The notes under the pieces: model-generated | The model's input: the letters and a program-made list of their open reading frames with translations, nothing else | Databases searched by the model: none | What the model was told of the DNA's origin: nothing | Made by a program: the position numbers and the translations under genes | Shown: positions 32,977-42,578 of the stretch, in pieces | Layout: each line of letters starts with the position of its first letter | How positions within the stretch are numbered: position 1 is the stretch's first letter | DNA from: Rhodoferax potami | GTDB lineage: Bacteria > Pseudomonadota > Gammaproteobacteria > Burkholderiales > Burkholderiaceae_C | Direction of reading: 5' to 3' | Length of the DNA: 64,000 nt | Assembly: GCF_032193765.1 (NCBI RefSeq) | Contig: NZ_JAVBIJ010000001.1 | Span: 806,001 to 870,000, forward strand

Positions 32977-34320
32977 ATGCGTTCGTTTTCTAAAGTTCAA
33001 TTGGGGGTGGGCGCGGTGGCGTTGGCCGCAACGGCTGCGTTGGCCGTGCCGTGGTATGCGGGCCTGACCCTCCGCGCGGAATTGCGCAGCCTGGCGGCTG
33101 CCCATGCGGAGGGCAATTTCCGGGTTGCGCGGCTGGAGCACGAGGCCGGCTGGTTGAATTCGCGGGGTAGCCTGGATCTGGAGTGGCGCAGCGACTGTGC
33201 AGCTGACCCCGACCAGCCCGCGGTGGTGCATGTGGAGTACACCGCCCGGCATGTGCCGGACCGCGCGAGCCTGACGCGGATTGATTGGTCGGCGGCCGTC
33301 GTCTCGGATCTCGGCCCCTCGGGTGAAGGCTTGCGCGCGGGCCGGTTGAGTGGCACCGGCAGTGCGGGTTACGACGGAGTGTTGCGTTCGGATATGCGCT
33401 TGCCGGAAATGCAATTCAAAGGAAAAGGCCAAAGCCTGGTGGCCGCAGCCTCCAGCGGTACGCTGGTGGTAGGTGGTTCTGCGGTGAAGCTGGGGTGGAG
33501 CATGCCGCGCATGGTCTTGCGTGGCAGCGGCGAGGTCTTGCAGGCGGAGCAGCTGAACTTGCATTTCGATGTGCAGAACCACGCAACCGGTATGGGCGCG
33601 CTTGCGCTGGATGTGGCGACTCTCAAAGGCGGGAGCTTCAACGCCCGGGGCTTGCACCTCAGCACCGAGACCCGGCAGCGCGCAGACCGCCTGGATATGC
33701 GGCTTACCCAATCGGTGAAAGAGCTGAAGGCCGCCGACATGGCGGTGGAAGACGTGGTATTGCAAGCGGATGTAACGAACTTGCATGCGCCGAGTGTCAA
33801 TTCGGCCGGAGAAGTGTTGTCTGCGACCTGCGGCTTGCGCAGCCTGACGCCCGGTCAACGTGAAAAGATGCGGGATGCTGTGCAAGCCTTGCTGGTGTCT
33901 GGCGTCAGTGTCGGTATCACCAAGCTCCAAGCCCGCACCCGGGACGGCAGCCTGGACGCTGATGTAGCGCTCACGGTGGCGCCTGCCAAGGCCCGCGAAC
34001 TCCAGCTCACTGAGCAGCTGTCCTCCCGGGGGAGTATTCAAATCCGGGGTGGGCTGATGCCACCGGACCAGAAAGAGTTTGCCGTGTCCTCGGGCTATGC
34101 GACGGCACTGCCCGATGGCGTCAAAGCGGGCTTCGACTACCGTGACGGCGTACTCAAATTCAACCAAAAGACGGCGGACAGCGCGCTACTGAACATGGGC
34201 CTGCAGCGCCTCGATAGGTGGCTGAATGCATTTTTCTCGGGCCAGAACCTGGAGTTGCCGCAAGAGGAAGAGCCTGCGGTCGCCCCCTCGGAGTTGCCGA
34301 TTCCGGCCCCCGCTGTCTAG
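32977..34320 (+). CDS. DUF945 family protein (YdgA-like)
   Basis: 447-residue envelope protein. One N-terminal hydrophobic segment (VQLGVGAVALAATAALAVPW, about residues 7-26) acts as anchor or signal, followed by WYAGLTLRAELR, FRVARLEHEAGWLNSRGSLD and a long beta-rich region, as in DUF945 (YdgA) proteins with a fold related to AsmA-type repeats. Function unknown. Divergent from mltB; convergent with tgpA with only 3 bases between stops and no terminator. Confidence 0.85.
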   Translation: MRSFSKVQLGVGAVALAATAALAVPWYAGLTLRAELRSLAAAHAEGNFRVARLEHEAGWLNSRGSLDLEWRSDCAADPDQPAVVHVEYTARHVPDRASLTRIDWSAAVVSDLGPSGEGLRAGRLSGTGSAGYDGVLRSDMRLPEMQFKGKGQSLVAAASSGTLVVGGSAVKLGWSMPRMVLRGSGEVLQAEQLNLHFDVQNHATGMGALALDVATLKGGSFNARGLHLSTETRQRADRLDMRLTQSVKELKAADMAVEDVVLQADVTNLHAPSVNSAGEVLSATCGLRSLTPGQREKMRDAVQALLVSGVSVGITKLQARTRDGSLDADVALTVAPAKARELQLTEQLSSRGSIQIRGGLMPPDQKEFAVSSGYATALPDGVKAGFDYRDGVLKFNQKTADSALLNMGLQRLDRWLNAFFSGQNLELPQEEEPAVAPSELPIPAPAV

Positions 34321-34323
34321 CCA

Positions 34324-36321
34324 TCAGGGAGAGAGCCAGCGCATGGTGCGCAATTGCAGGCGTGCGGCGCGCAGCGCGCCCGCTGCATCGGTTTTGCCAT
34401 AGCGGAGCGCTTCGAGTTGCAGCAACCACTGCACGGCCAGCGGGTTCGCCCTTGGGTCCGTTTGCAGCAACAGGGCCAATGCGCGGGGTGTACACCCGGG
34501 CGCCACCGGCAAGCCCGTAGCCTTGATCTGCTGGCGTGCGGTCTCCAGCGCTTGCAACCACGGGTCCCGGCGCAGGCGATTCCACCAGTTCCAGCCGGCG
34601 CCCGTGAGACTGGCCGCCACGATCAGGCCGATCAACACGGTGCTCAAGTCTTGCCAGTCCGGAGCGCTGAAGCCGAGGTTGCGCAGCAAATCCATTTGCT
34701 TGGCTTGGCTGTAGTTGAGCACCCACTGGTTCCAGCGGTTATTGGTGGCTTCCCACAGGGCCCGGAGGTTGAGGGTAAAGCCGGGGCTCACCGCGTTCAA
34801 GGCTTGGGCCAATACCCCGGGCTGGGGTGCCAGTCGCTGGAAGGTCCCGGTGCGGCCGGGCGATACGGCAGAGGTGGGGTCCACCCGCACCCAGCCGCGG
34901 CCAGCCATCCAGACCTCCGCCCATGCGTGGGCATCGCTTTGTCGCACGGTCCAGAAGCTGTCGACGTTGTTGACCTGGCCGCCTTGGTAGCCGGTGACGA
35001 TGCGGGCCGGTACATCGAGTGCGCGCATCAGCAATACAAAGCTGGACGCAATGTGCTCGCAAAAGCCGGCCTTGCGGTCAAACCAGAACTCATCAGCCGT
35101 GTGGGTGCCATAGACCCCGGGCTCCAGCGTGTACTCATAGCCTCCGGTTCGCAGTTTGTCCATCACCGTATCGACCAAAGTCTGGGCACCTGCGGTGGCC
35201 AGACCTGGCTGGCGGCGCAGGTCGGCGGCGAGCTGCAGGGTGCGGGGATTGAAGCCGGGCGGCAGATCCAGGTAGTCCTGCAGGCCTACCGCCAGGCGGT
35301 TGGGCCCATGGCGGTACTCGAGGTAGCTGGTGGCGCGGTAGCGCACTAGGTCGGCAATCGGCTGGTTGGCCTGCCATTGCAGATCGGGGCCCATGCTTGC
35401 GCTGTAGCCCCGTATTTCCGGCGCTTGGGGTGTGGCGTCCAGCACCATCAGCCAGGGCCGGTTGTTGGCGGCCAGCGTGACTTGGTAGCTGTAGGCGGGG
35501 CCCTGCACCGCCAAATCCGGCTGCAGTTGCATGGGCTGGGGGAATGCCGAGCGAAGGGGGCGCCACTCCTTGCCGTCAAAGCTGGAGAACACCGGCCCGC
35601 GGAAATACATGTCGCGCTGGGGCGGTGTGTCGCCCTCAAAGCGGATGCGCATGGCAATGCTGTCGTCCAGGGCGAGGCTGGCAATCGTGCCGACCTGCAT
35701 CTGCCCCGACAGGCCGCTGCGCCCGCTCATGGCATCGCCCGGCAAGCCCCACAGCGGGGCAATCCGCGGAAACAGCATGAAGAGTGTCGCCATGATGGGC
35801 GCGCCGGCGAGCGCCATCCAGGCTGCGGTGCGCGCTGCTTGCATCAAGGGCGGCCGCCCCACGGGCATGTGGCTGTTGACAAGCGCAGTGAGCAGGCCCA
35901 GGAGTGCCACGACCATGGCTGCTGCTGTCAACAGGCTTTGTGAAAAGAAGAAGTTGCTGAGCATGGTGAAAAAGCCCAGAAAGAAGATGACAAACGCATC
36001 TCTGCGGGCACGCATTTCCAGAGTTTTCAAGGCCAGTAACACGACGATAAAGGTCACCCCGGCATCCCGCCCCAGCAGGGTGCGATAGCTCATCCAGGTG
36101 CCGGCAGTCGCCAGCGCCAACAGCGCTAACAGCCACCAGCGCGAAGGCAGGGGGCGGCTCCCCCACGCCAGCACCCCGCGCCACAGCAACACCGCGCCGG
36201 CCATCAGGCTGCACCAAAGCGGCAGGCGATCGATTTGCGGCAGGATGACCCAGGCAATCACCCCCAACAGAAACAGGGTGTCGCGCGCGTCGCGGGGCAG
36301 GTGGTTCAAACGTTGCAGCAT
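34324..36321 (-). CDS. tgpA: TgpA-type membrane transglutaminase (DUF3488-transglutaminase)
   Basis: Inner-membrane protein of 665 residues. About six N-terminal helices (DUF3488; RDARDTLFLLGVIAWVILPQ, RWWLLALLALATAG, VIFFLGFFTMLSNFFFSQSL), a periplasmic transglutaminase core with Cys in FCEHIASSFVLLMRALDVPA, His in SDAHAWAEVWM and Asp in WVRVDPTSAVSP, then another helix (LIGLIVAASLTGAGWNW) and a cytosolic DUF4129-like tail. In Pseudomonas TgpA is reported essential; substrate unresolved. ATG 36321 fits the family start. Third gene after moxR and the DUF58 gene, with 7 bases between. Confidence 0.93.
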   Translation of the reverse strand: MLQRLNHLPRDARDTLFLLGVIAWVILPQIDRLPLWCSLMAGAVLLWRGVLAWGSRPLPSRWWLLALLALATAGTWMSYRTLLGRDAGVTFIVVLLALKTLEMRARRDAFVIFFLGFFTMLSNFFFSQSLLTAAAMVVALLGLLTALVNSHMPVGRPPLMQAARTAAWMALAGAPIMATLFMLFPRIAPLWGLPGDAMSGRSGLSGQMQVGTIASLALDDSIAMRIRFEGDTPPQRDMYFRGPVFSSFDGKEWRPLRSAFPQPMQLQPDLAVQGPAYSYQVTLAANNRPWLMVLDATPQAPEIRGYSASMGPDLQWQANQPIADLVRYRATSYLEYRHGPNRLAVGLQDYLDLPPGFNPRTLQLAADLRRQPGLATAGAQTLVDTVMDKLRTGGYEYTLEPGVYGTHTADEFWFDRKAGFCEHIASSFVLLMRALDVPARIVTGYQGGQVNNVDSFWTVRQSDAHAWAEVWMAGRGWVRVDPTSAVSPGRTGTFQRLAPQPGVLAQALNAVSPGFTLNLRALWEATNNRWNQWVLNYSQAKQMDLLRNLGFSAPDWQDLSTVLIGLIVAASLTGAGWNWWNRLRRDPWLQALETARQQIKATGLPVAPGCTPRALALLLQTDPRANPLAVQWLLQLEALRYGKTDAAGALRAARLQLRTMRWLSP

Positions 36322-36328
36322 GTCGGGC

Positions 36329-37318
36329 TCAGGCGAGTGCCAGCGCTTGCAGGCAGTTTTTCTGGTGGGCAGGGCCGCTGTCAGGCTGCAGCTCGCGGCC
36401 GGCCAGGCGCATGCCGTAGCGCAAACCGCGGCTCTCTGCTTGCAGCACCCAGGCACACAGGCGGGACAGGGCTTGTTCGCGGGCTGCGCCGGCTGCACGG
36501 CTGCGCAAGCTTTGCTCAACGCTGGCAAGGTCCAGCCACAGCTCGAGGCGCTGGGCCTGCTGAGCATCGCGGCTGACCAAGTCATCGCTTTTGGCGGCTT
36601 TTTTCCAGACGATCAATTTCAGCGGGTCGCCCCGGCGGTAGGCGCGAACCCCGTCAAATTCGCCGGTAGTGTGGCGCTGGGCGGTGGGGGCGCCTCCGGT
36701 GCGGGGCTCCCCGGGGGGCAGGGGTGGCGGATGGGGCTCCGGCGCCGGGTAAATCAGCACTTGGGCGGCCGGGCGCCAAACCGTCCAGACCCGGAAGGTG
36801 CCCAGCGGAAAACGGGTTTCGGCCGTGAGTGTCGGGATCGGCTGCAGACCCCGGGTGTTGGCGACAAAACTGATGTGCACTTTGCTGCTGCCCTGGGGGC
36901 CGACATCGGCCCAGCTCCAGTGCCCGCTGCCCAAGGCCGCCAAGCCAATGCCATAGCGGGTGCGCTTGGACGGGTTGTTAAGTTGAATGCCCAATGGCAC
37001 GCTAGTCCCCGCAAAACATGCGTCTGGCGCTATCAAATGCATAGTAAGACCTGTCAGCGTCCCGTGGCACACGTGGATGCCGATGATGGCTGCCCCCGTC
37101 AACATGAAGGTCAATAAATAGCCCAGATTGAGCTGGTAGTTGATGCTGGCAATGAGCAGCACCAGCAGCGTCAGCCCCAGCATCAGCCCCGGGCGGGTGG
37201 GCAGGATGTAGACGTTACGTTGCGTCAGCACTGCGCTGTCTTGGCGCGGCATGCGCGACTCGAACCACGCCTGAAAGCGCCGCCGCAGGCGCGTTATCGG
37301 GTTCCGGGTGGGGGTCAT
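36329..37318 (-). CDS. DUF58 domain protein
   Basis: 329-residue protein with two N-terminal hydrophobic segments (RPGLMLGLTLLVLLIASINY, LGYLLTFMLTGAAIIGI) and the DUF58 region: GEFDGVRAYRRGDPLKLIVW, KKAAKSDDLVSR and LELWLDLASVE, related to von Willebrand A domains. Standard partner of MoxR ATPases and TgpA. Bases 36996-37045, coding about residues 92-108 (LIAPDACFAGTSVP), align with the dispersed repeat. Its start overlaps the moxR stop by one base. Confidence 0.9.
   Translation of the reverse strand: MTPTRNPITRLRRRFQAWFESRMPRQDSAVLTQRNVYILPTRPGLMLGLTLLVLLIASINYQLNLGYLLTFMLTGAAIIGIHVCHGTLTGLTMHLIAPDACFAGTSVPLGIQLNNPSKRTRYGIGLAALGSGHWSWADVGPQGSSKVHISFVANTRGLQPIPTLTAETRFPLGTFRVWTVWRPAAQVLIYPAPEPHPPPLPPGEPRTGGAPTAQRHTTGEFDGVRAYRRGDPLKLIVWKKAAKSDDLVSRDAQQAQRLELWLDLASVEQSLRSRAAGAAREQALSRLCAWVLQAESRGLRYGMRLAGRELQPDSGPAHQKNCLQALALA
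36996..37045 (-). repeat. Dispersed repeat, copy in the DUF58 gene
   Basis: Minus strand: ACTATGCATTTGATAGC, GCCAGACGCATGTTTTGCGG, GGACTAGCGTGCC. Same length and spacing as the inverted comEC copy; read in the ATA-GC register (I96). Confidence 0.5.
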
Positions 37319-38238
37319 CAGGGCAGCGGCACTGCTTGCATCATGGCGCGCACCTGCTCTTCGGCGCCCCGGCCGGCATCGCCCACCGGGACCATGCGGT
37401 GTGCAACGGTTTGAGGCAGCACGGCCTGCACGTCGTCCGGCGCCACATAGTCGCGCCCACTAAGGAGGGCCTGCGCTTTGGCTGCGCGCAGCAAGGCAAT
37501 ACCTGCGCGTGGTGACAGGCCTTGCAAAAACCAACGCCCGCTGCGGGTGGCGGTGATCAGGTCTTGCACATAGTCCAGGAGCGGGTCTGCGGTGTGCACC
37601 GCCATCACGGCTTGTTGCAGCGTGGCCAGTTCATCGCCTGCCAGCAAGCTGGGCAAATGGTCGACCATGTTGCGGCGGTCTGAGCCCGCCAGCAGCGCGC
37701 GCTCGGCGGCCCTGTCGGGGTAGCCCAGGGAAATCCGCATCAAAAACCGGTCCAGCTGTGACTCGGGCAGGGCATAGGTACCCAGCTGATCCAAAGGGTT
37801 TTGGGTGGCGATTACGAAGAAGGGGCGGGGCAGGGCCCGGGTTTCTCCTTCGATCGTGACCTGTTTTTCTTCCATGGCCTCGAGCAAGGCGCTTTGGGTT
37901 TTGGGGCTGGCACGGTTGATTTCGTCAGCCAACAGCACTTGGGCAAACAAGGGGCCCGGATGAAAAACAAAGGCCTCCTTGGCGCGCTCGTAGACCGAGA
38001 CGCCACTCAGGTCGCTGGGCATGAGGTCCGAGGTGAATTGCACCCGGGAGAACTGCAAGCCGAAAGTGCGTGACAGTGCGTGCGCAAGGGTGGTTTTGCC
38101 GACGCCGGGCACATCATCAATCAGCAGGTGGCCACCAGCCAAAAGGCAGGCTACGCAGTCACGGATCTGGTCGGGTTTGCCCACAATCACCGTGTTAAGC
38201 TGATTGAGCAGGGATCTGAGTTTGTCTTGGATGTCCAT
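37318..38238 (-). CDS. MoxR family AAA+ ATPase
   Basis: Cytosolic chaperone-like ATPase of 306 residues. Walker A PGVGKTT at 44-50, Walker B VLLADEINRASPKTQSALLE, pore/sensor block FFVIATQNPLDQLGTYALPE and arginine-finger-bearing SQLDRFLMRISLGYPD, then the lid with GLSPRAGIALLRAAKAQALL. Works in the family with a VWA/DUF58 partner, here the next gene, to assemble or activate substrates. First gene of a moxR-DUF58-tgpA operon and divergent from the deacetylase-like gene with a 41-base gap. Confidence 0.94.
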   Translation of the reverse strand: MDIQDKLRSLLNQLNTVIVGKPDQIRDCVACLLAGGHLLIDDVPGVGKTTLAHALSRTFGLQFSRVQFTSDLMPSDLSGVSVYERAKEAFVFHPGPLFAQVLLADEINRASPKTQSALLEAMEEKQVTIEGETRALPRPFFVIATQNPLDQLGTYALPESQLDRFLMRISLGYPDRAAERALLAGSDRRNMVDHLPSLLAGDELATLQQAVMAVHTADPLLDYVQDLITATRSGRWFLQGLSPRAGIALLRAAKAQALLSGRDYVAPDDVQAVLPQTVAHRMVPVGDAGRGAEEQVRAMMQAVPLP

Positions 38239-38279
38239 GGCAAGACGTTACCCGAAAATACAAAGAGACGAGAACGCAG

Positions 38280-39233
38280 GTGAAGAAGACCGGATACTTT
38301 ACCCACCCAGATTGCCACTTGCATGAGATGGGTGCAGGGCACCCGGAATGCCCCGAAAGGCTGAGTGCCATCCATGAGCAGTTGCTGCACTCCGGACTGG
38401 CCCGCACCCTGGATGCGCGGGAGGCGCCGCAAGCCCAACTCAGCGACCTGACCCTGGCACACACCCCGCGTTACATTGCCCGGCTTCAAGCTTTGGCAGA
38501 CGGTCTGCGCAGCAAACCGGCAGGCGCTGGTGCGACGCACGCCTGGCTGGACCCCGACACTTCCCTCAATGCGCACACATGGAATGCCGCGCTGCGTGCG
38601 GCCGGGGCCGCGTTGGCGGCTACGGATGCGGTGATGGCCGGTGACATGGACAACGCTTTTTGCGCAGTGCGCCCGCCCGGACACCATGCCGGCAAAAATG
38701 AAGGCATGGGCTTTTGTTTTTTCAATAGCGTGGCACTGGCGGCCCGACATGCGCTGGAGCGGCATGGTTTGCGCAGGGTGGCGATTGTGGATTTCGATGT
38801 GCACCACGGAAACGGCACTGAAGACATCATCGACGGGGACCAACGCATCCTCATGCTGGGCTTTTACCAGCACCCTTTTTACCCCGAGGGCGGAGCCCGC
38901 TCCAGCGCCAGTAACTTGCTCAATCTGCCGGTTCCGGCCCATACCCGGGGTGGCGTGGTCCGGGAATTGGTGATGCAGCATTGGTTGCCTAGGCTGCATG
39001 CCTACCGGCCGGAGATGGTGTTTATCAGCGCCGGCTTTGATGCGCACCGCGACGATGAACTCGGGCAGTTGGGCTTGCTGGAAGACGACTACCACTGGTT
39101 GACCGGAAAAATTCGTTCCGTGGCGGACCAATATGCGCAGGGCCGGATCGTTTCCTGCCTCGAGGGGGGCTACGACCTGGGCGCTTTGGCCCGCAGCGTC
39201 GAGGCCCATCTGCGGGCACTTTCTGACGCGTAA
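38280..39233 (+). CDS. Histone deacetylase family protein
   Basis: Zn-dependent amide hydrolase of the arginase/deacetylase fold, 317 residues, cytosolic. YFTHPDCHLHEMGAGHPECP at the start, the active-site His pair in RPPGHHAGKNEGMGFCFFN, metal ligands in DFDVHHGNGTED and SAGFDAHRDDELGQL, and the late SCLEGGYDLGALARSVEAHL. Bacterial members act on acetylpolyamines or other acylated amines; the substrate here is unknown. Start GTG 38280, immediately before the conserved KKTGYFTHPD. Divergent from moxR. Confidence 0.92.
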   Translation: MKKTGYFTHPDCHLHEMGAGHPECPERLSAIHEQLLHSGLARTLDAREAPQAQLSDLTLAHTPRYIARLQALADGLRSKPAGAGATHAWLDPDTSLNAHTWNAALRAAGAALAATDAVMAGDMDNAFCAVRPPGHHAGKNEGMGFCFFNSVALAARHALERHGLRRVAIVDFDVHHGNGTEDIIDGDQRILMLGFYQHPFYPEGGARSSASNLLNLPVPAHTRGGVVRELVMQHWLPRLHAYRPEMVFISAGFDAHRDDELGQLGLLEDDYHWLTGKIRSVADQYAQGRIVSCLEGGYDLGALARSVEAHLRALSDA

Positions 39234-39301
39234 CGATTCTTTTGTATCCTCCACAGCCCTGCCCGATGAGGGCCGCGGTATTTTTTTGGATGGACGACTT
39301 T

Positions 39302-40573
39302 ATGAAACAGACCCCAGCGCCCCAGCCTATTGATGACTTTGCCGGCTGGCTCCAGGCATTCACCCAGCCTACAGTGCTTCTGGAGCTGGCCGCCTTGGGC
39401 CTCAGTGTGGCCTTTGCGTGGGGCTTGGTGGCTGCATTGCGCCGGGCCTTGGGGGATGACAGCGGCAAATCGATCTGGTTTGGCAAAAAGGTGGTGGACG
39501 GCGTATTCTTTCCGCTGGCGCTGCTCGTGCTGGGTTACGCCATGCTGGAGCTGCTGAGTCATTTTGTGAACATTGCGGTGTTCCGCTTGGTGATTCCGGT
39601 GCTGATGTCTTTGGTGGTGATCCGCGTGGGAGTCAAAGTGTTGCAGGCGACTTTTGCCGAGGCGCGCTGGATCAAGCCCTTGGAGCAGACCATCTCCTGG
39701 GTGGCATGGATGGCCATGGTGTTGTGGGTGAGCGGCTTGTTGCCGGTCATCTTGAATGAGCTGGACCAGATTACCTGGAAAGTCGGTGGCACCACGCTAT
39801 CGGTCCGCAACATCTTGGAAGGCATGGTCACGGCGGGTGGCGTGCTGATCATTACGCTGTGGATCTCTGCCGGCATTGAGTCGCGCTTGTTGCGCTCGGC
39901 AACTGGAGGCGAGTTGTCTCTGCGCAAAGCGGCCAGCAACGCCGTGCGTGCTTTGTTGATGTTTGTCGGCTTGATGATGGCCTTGTCGGCGGTGGGCATT
40001 GATTTGACGGCCCTGTCGGTGTTGGGCGGTGCGGTGGGCGTGGGTATTGGCTTGGGTTTGCAGAAACTGGCGGCCAATTACGTCTCGGGGTTTGTGATCC
40101 TCACCGAGCGCAGCATGCGGATTGGCGATGTGGTCCGGGTGGATGGCTTTGAGGGGCTGATCACCCAGATCAATGCCCGCTACACCGTGGTACGGAGTTT
40201 GTCCGGGCGCGAGTCGATTGTTCCCAACGAGATGTTGATCACCCAACGGGTTGAAAACCTGTCGCTGGCGGATCCCCGGGTCAACCAAACCTTGACGGTG
40301 TCTGTGGGCTACGAGAGCGATGTCGATCAGGTCATGCAACTCTTGACGAATGCCGCCCTCACACAGCCCCGTGTGTTGCATGAGCCCGGCCCGGCGGCGC
40401 AGTTGGCGAACTTCGGGGCGGACGGGCTCGAGTTCACGCTCACCTATTGGATTAATGACATTGAGAATGGCCAGGGCAATCTCCGGTCGGAGATCAACTT
40501 AGCGATCCTCAAAGCTTTGCGCGATAACGGGATCGATATTCCGTACCCCCAGCGGGTGGTCCATAGCCGCTAG
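39302..40573 (+). CDS. Mechanosensitive ion channel family protein (MscS-like)
   Basis: Inner-membrane tension-gated channel, 423 residues. Five or so transmembrane segments; the pore helix and following beta domain are LGGAVGVGIGLGLQKLAANY, VSGFVILTERSMRIGDVVRV, DGFEGLITQINARYTVVRS and IVPNEMLITQRVENLS, in MscS order, with the mixed C-terminal domain ending VHSR. ATG 39302 (GGA seven bases upstream) is favoured over ATG 39290; a TTG at 39242 would only add a non-family leader. A CCCCCC/GGGGGG hairpin without a T-tract follows at 40593-40610. Confidence 0.9.
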   Translation: MKQTPAPQPIDDFAGWLQAFTQPTVLLELAALGLSVAFAWGLVAALRRALGDDSGKSIWFGKKVVDGVFFPLALLVLGYAMLELLSHFVNIAVFRLVIPVLMSLVVIRVGVKVLQATFAEARWIKPLEQTISWVAWMAMVLWVSGLLPVILNELDQITWKVGGTTLSVRNILEGMVTAGGVLIITLWISAGIESRLLRSATGGELSLRKAASNAVRALLMFVGLMMALSAVGIDLTALSVLGGAVGVGIGLGLQKLAANYVSGFVILTERSMRIGDVVRVDGFEGLITQINARYTVVRSLSGRESIVPNEMLITQRVENLSLADPRVNQTLTVSVGYESDVDQVMQLLTNAALTQPRVLHEPGPAAQLANFGADGLEFTLTYWINDIENGQGNLRSEINLAILKALRDNGIDIPYPQRVVHSR

Positions 40574-40641
40574 GCGGCCATTTCTGATACACCCCCCTAA
40601 AAGAGGGGGCATCGAGCGGGTACACCCCAGTTCAGCCCCGC

Positions 40642-40674
40642 TATAATTCCAAAAAAGCACGATCGTTCTATTTT
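40642..40674 (+). promoter_or_regulatory. Promoter-like TATAAT with TetR-type palindrome upstream of etfBA
   Basis: TATAAT at 40642-40647, followed at once by the near-perfect palindrome AGCACGATCGTTCT (40656-40669) within an A-rich/T-rich frame. The overlap with the expected transcription start suggests repression by a dimeric regulator. The regulator is not identified. Confidence 0.4.
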
Positions 40675-40740
40675 GTGATAACCTGTCTGGAATCCTTGAG
40701 AAAATTCTTGGGGAGCTTGGCACGGCATAGAATCAGATGA

Positions 40741-40756
40741 TTGACGTGCACGTCAA
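40741..40756. promoter_or_regulatory. Perfect 16-bp palindrome upstream of etfBA
   Basis: TTGACGTGCACGTCAA, 39 bases before the etfB start and just after a -10-like TAGAAT (40729-40734). The ACGTNNACGT core resembles, from memory, operators of regulators of acyl-CoA and branched-chain amino acid catabolism in proteobacteria. Confidence 0.5.
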
Positions 40757-40795
40757 CTAAAACGACCAAATTTCTAACTATCTGGAGTCGCAGCA

Positions 40796-41545
40796 ATGAA
40801 AGTCCTGGTACCCGTCAAACGTGTGGTGGACTACAACGTGAAGGTTCGCGTCAAGTCGGACAACACGGGTGTAGACATCGCCAACGTCAAGATGAGCATG
40901 AACCCCTTTGACGAGATCGCCGTGGAAGAAGCCGTGCGCCTCAAGGAAAAGGGCGTGGTCACTGAAGTGATCGCGGTGTCCTGCGGCGTGGCCCAGTGCC
41001 AGGAAACCCTGCGTACTGCCATGGCCATTGGTGCCGACCGCGGCATTCTGGTGGAAACGTCTGAGGAGCTGCAACCCTTGGCTGTGGCCAAGTTGCTCAA
41101 GGCGCTAGTCGACAAAGAGCAGCCCGGCCTCGTGATTCTGGGCAAGCAAGCCATTGACGATGATTGCAACCAAACCGGCCAAATGCTGGCAGCCTTGGCG
41201 GACTTGCCTCAAGCGACGTTTGCTTCCAAGGTGGAAGTGGTGGACGGCAAAGCCCACGTGACCCGTGAGGTGGACGGCGGCCTGGAAACTCTGGCGGTCA
41301 CCCTGCCGGCCATCATCACCACCGACTTGCGCCTGAACGAGCCCCGCTACGTCACCTTGCCCAACATCATGAAGGCCAAGAAGAAGCAGCTCGACACTTT
41401 CAAGCCTGAAGACCTCGGCGTGAATGTGGCTCCCCGCATCAAGACCCTGAGCGTGGCTGAACCTGCCAAGCGCAGCGCCGGTATCAAGGTGCCCGATGTG
41501 GCGACCCTGGTGGACAAACTGAAGAACGTTGCAAAGGTAATCTGA
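40796..41545 (+). CDS. etfB: Electron transfer flavoprotein beta subunit
   Basis: Small subunit of ETF, which passes electrons from acyl-CoA dehydrogenases to ETF-ubiquinone oxidoreductase; cytosolic, 249 residues, binds [63 protein letters not shown] and [20 protein letters not shown] are diagnostic, and the recognition-loop region and C-terminus are complete. TGGAG precedes ATG 40796. etfA begins two bases after the stop, and an acyl-CoA dehydrogenase gene lies downstream. Confidence 0.97.
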   Translation: MKVLVPVKRVVDYNVKVRVKSDNTGVDIANVKMSMNPFDEIAVEEAVRLKEKGVVTEVIAVSCGVAQCQETLRTAMAIGADRGILVETSEELQPLAVAKLLKALVDKEQPGLVILGKQAIDDDCNQTGQMLAALADLPQATFASKVEVVDGKAHVTREVDGGLETLAVTLPAIITTDLRLNEPRYVTLPNIMKAKKKQLDTFKPEDLGVNVAPRIKTLSVAEPAKRSAGIKVPDVATLVDKLKNVAKVI

Positions 41546-41547
41546 TC

Positions 41548-42480
41548 ATGACCGCTCTTGTTATCGCCGAACACGACAACGCATCCATCAAGGGTGCCAC
41601 CCTGAACACCGTGACTGCTGCCGCCCAAGCGGGTGGCGATGTGCACGTATTGGTGGCCGGCAGCAATGCGGGTGCCGCCGCTGCCGCTGCTGCGCAAATC
41701 GCCGGTGTGTCCAAAGTGATCCATGCCGACAGCGCTGCTTTCGAGCATGGCTTGGCTGAAAACGTAGCAGCCCAAGTGTTGGCTATCGCCGGTGCCTATA
41801 GCCACATCGTTTTCCCCGCGACTGCCTCCGGCAAGAACATCGCCCCCCGTGTGGCGGCCAAGCTGGACGTGGGCCAAGTGTCTGACATCACCAAAGTGGT
41901 GAGCGCTGACACCTTCGAGCGCCCCATTTATGCCGGCAATGCCATCGCTACCGTGCAAGCCACGGACGCCGTGAAAGTGCTGACCGTGCGCACCACCGGT
42001 TTCGATCCTGCAGCGGCTACGGGCGGCAGTGCAGCCGTAGAGACCGTGACAGCCGCAGCCACTAGCGCTGCCGTGACTTTTGTGGGGTCCGAGATTGCTA
42101 AAAACGACCGCCCTGAACTGACAGCTGCCAAGATCATCGTTTCCGGCGGACGCGCTCTGGGTTCTTCCGAGAAGTTCTCCGAAGTCATGACCCCGCTGGC
42201 CGACAAGCTCGGCGCTGCATTGGGTGCATCCCGTGCTGCGGTGGACGCGGGTTACGCGCCCAATGACTGGCAAGTGGGCCAGACCGGCAAGATCGTGGCA
42301 CCCCAGCTGTATGTCGCTTGCGGCATCAGCGGCGCCATCCAGCACTTGGCCGGCATGAAGGATTCCAAGGTCATCGTGGCCATCAACAAGGATCCGGAAG
42401 CCCCCATTTTCAGCGTGGCAGATTTCGGCTTGGAGGCCGACCTCTTCGCCGCTGTGCCGGAACTGATCGCGGCACTCTGA
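41548..42480 (+). CDS. etfA: Electron transfer flavoprotein alpha subunit
   Basis: FAD-binding subunit of ETF, 310 residues. N-terminal domain [20 protein letters not shown]; the FAD-binding C-terminal half shows [55 protein letters not shown] and [20 protein letters not shown]. All family motifs are present and in order. Two bases after etfB; ended by a terminator. Confidence 0.97.
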   Translation: MTALVIAEHDNASIKGATLNTVTAAAQAGGDVHVLVAGSNAGAAAAAAAQIAGVSKVIHADSAAFEHGLAENVAAQVLAIAGAYSHIVFPATASGKNIAPRVAAKLDVGQVSDITKVVSADTFERPIYAGNAIATVQATDAVKVLTVRTTGFDPAAATGGSAAVETVTAAATSAAVTFVGSEIAKNDRPELTAAKIIVSGGRALGSSEKFSEVMTPLADKLGAALGASRAAVDAGYAPNDWQVGQTGKIVAPQLYVACGISGAIQHLAGMKDSKVIVAINKDPEAPIFSVADFGLEADLFAAVPELIAAL

Positions 42481-42490
42481 TGCCGGTCTG

Positions 42491-42524
42491 AAAAAGGGGC
42501 ATCGCTTGCGGTGCCCTTTTTTTT
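42491..42524 (+). terminator. Rho-independent terminator of etfBA
   Basis: GGGCA/TGCCC stem extended by A/T pairs, followed by T8, about ten bases after the etfA stop. Confidence 0.8.
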
Positions 42525-42578
42525 GGTCTTGCCTGTTACCTACCTTGTCTGTAACCCCACAATAACTGGAGACTCACC

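Noticed and set aside
40593..40610. CCCCCC/GGGGGG hairpin after the mechanosensitive channel gene as a terminator
   Set aside because: No T-tract follows and the loop is AT-only; too weak to list as a terminator.
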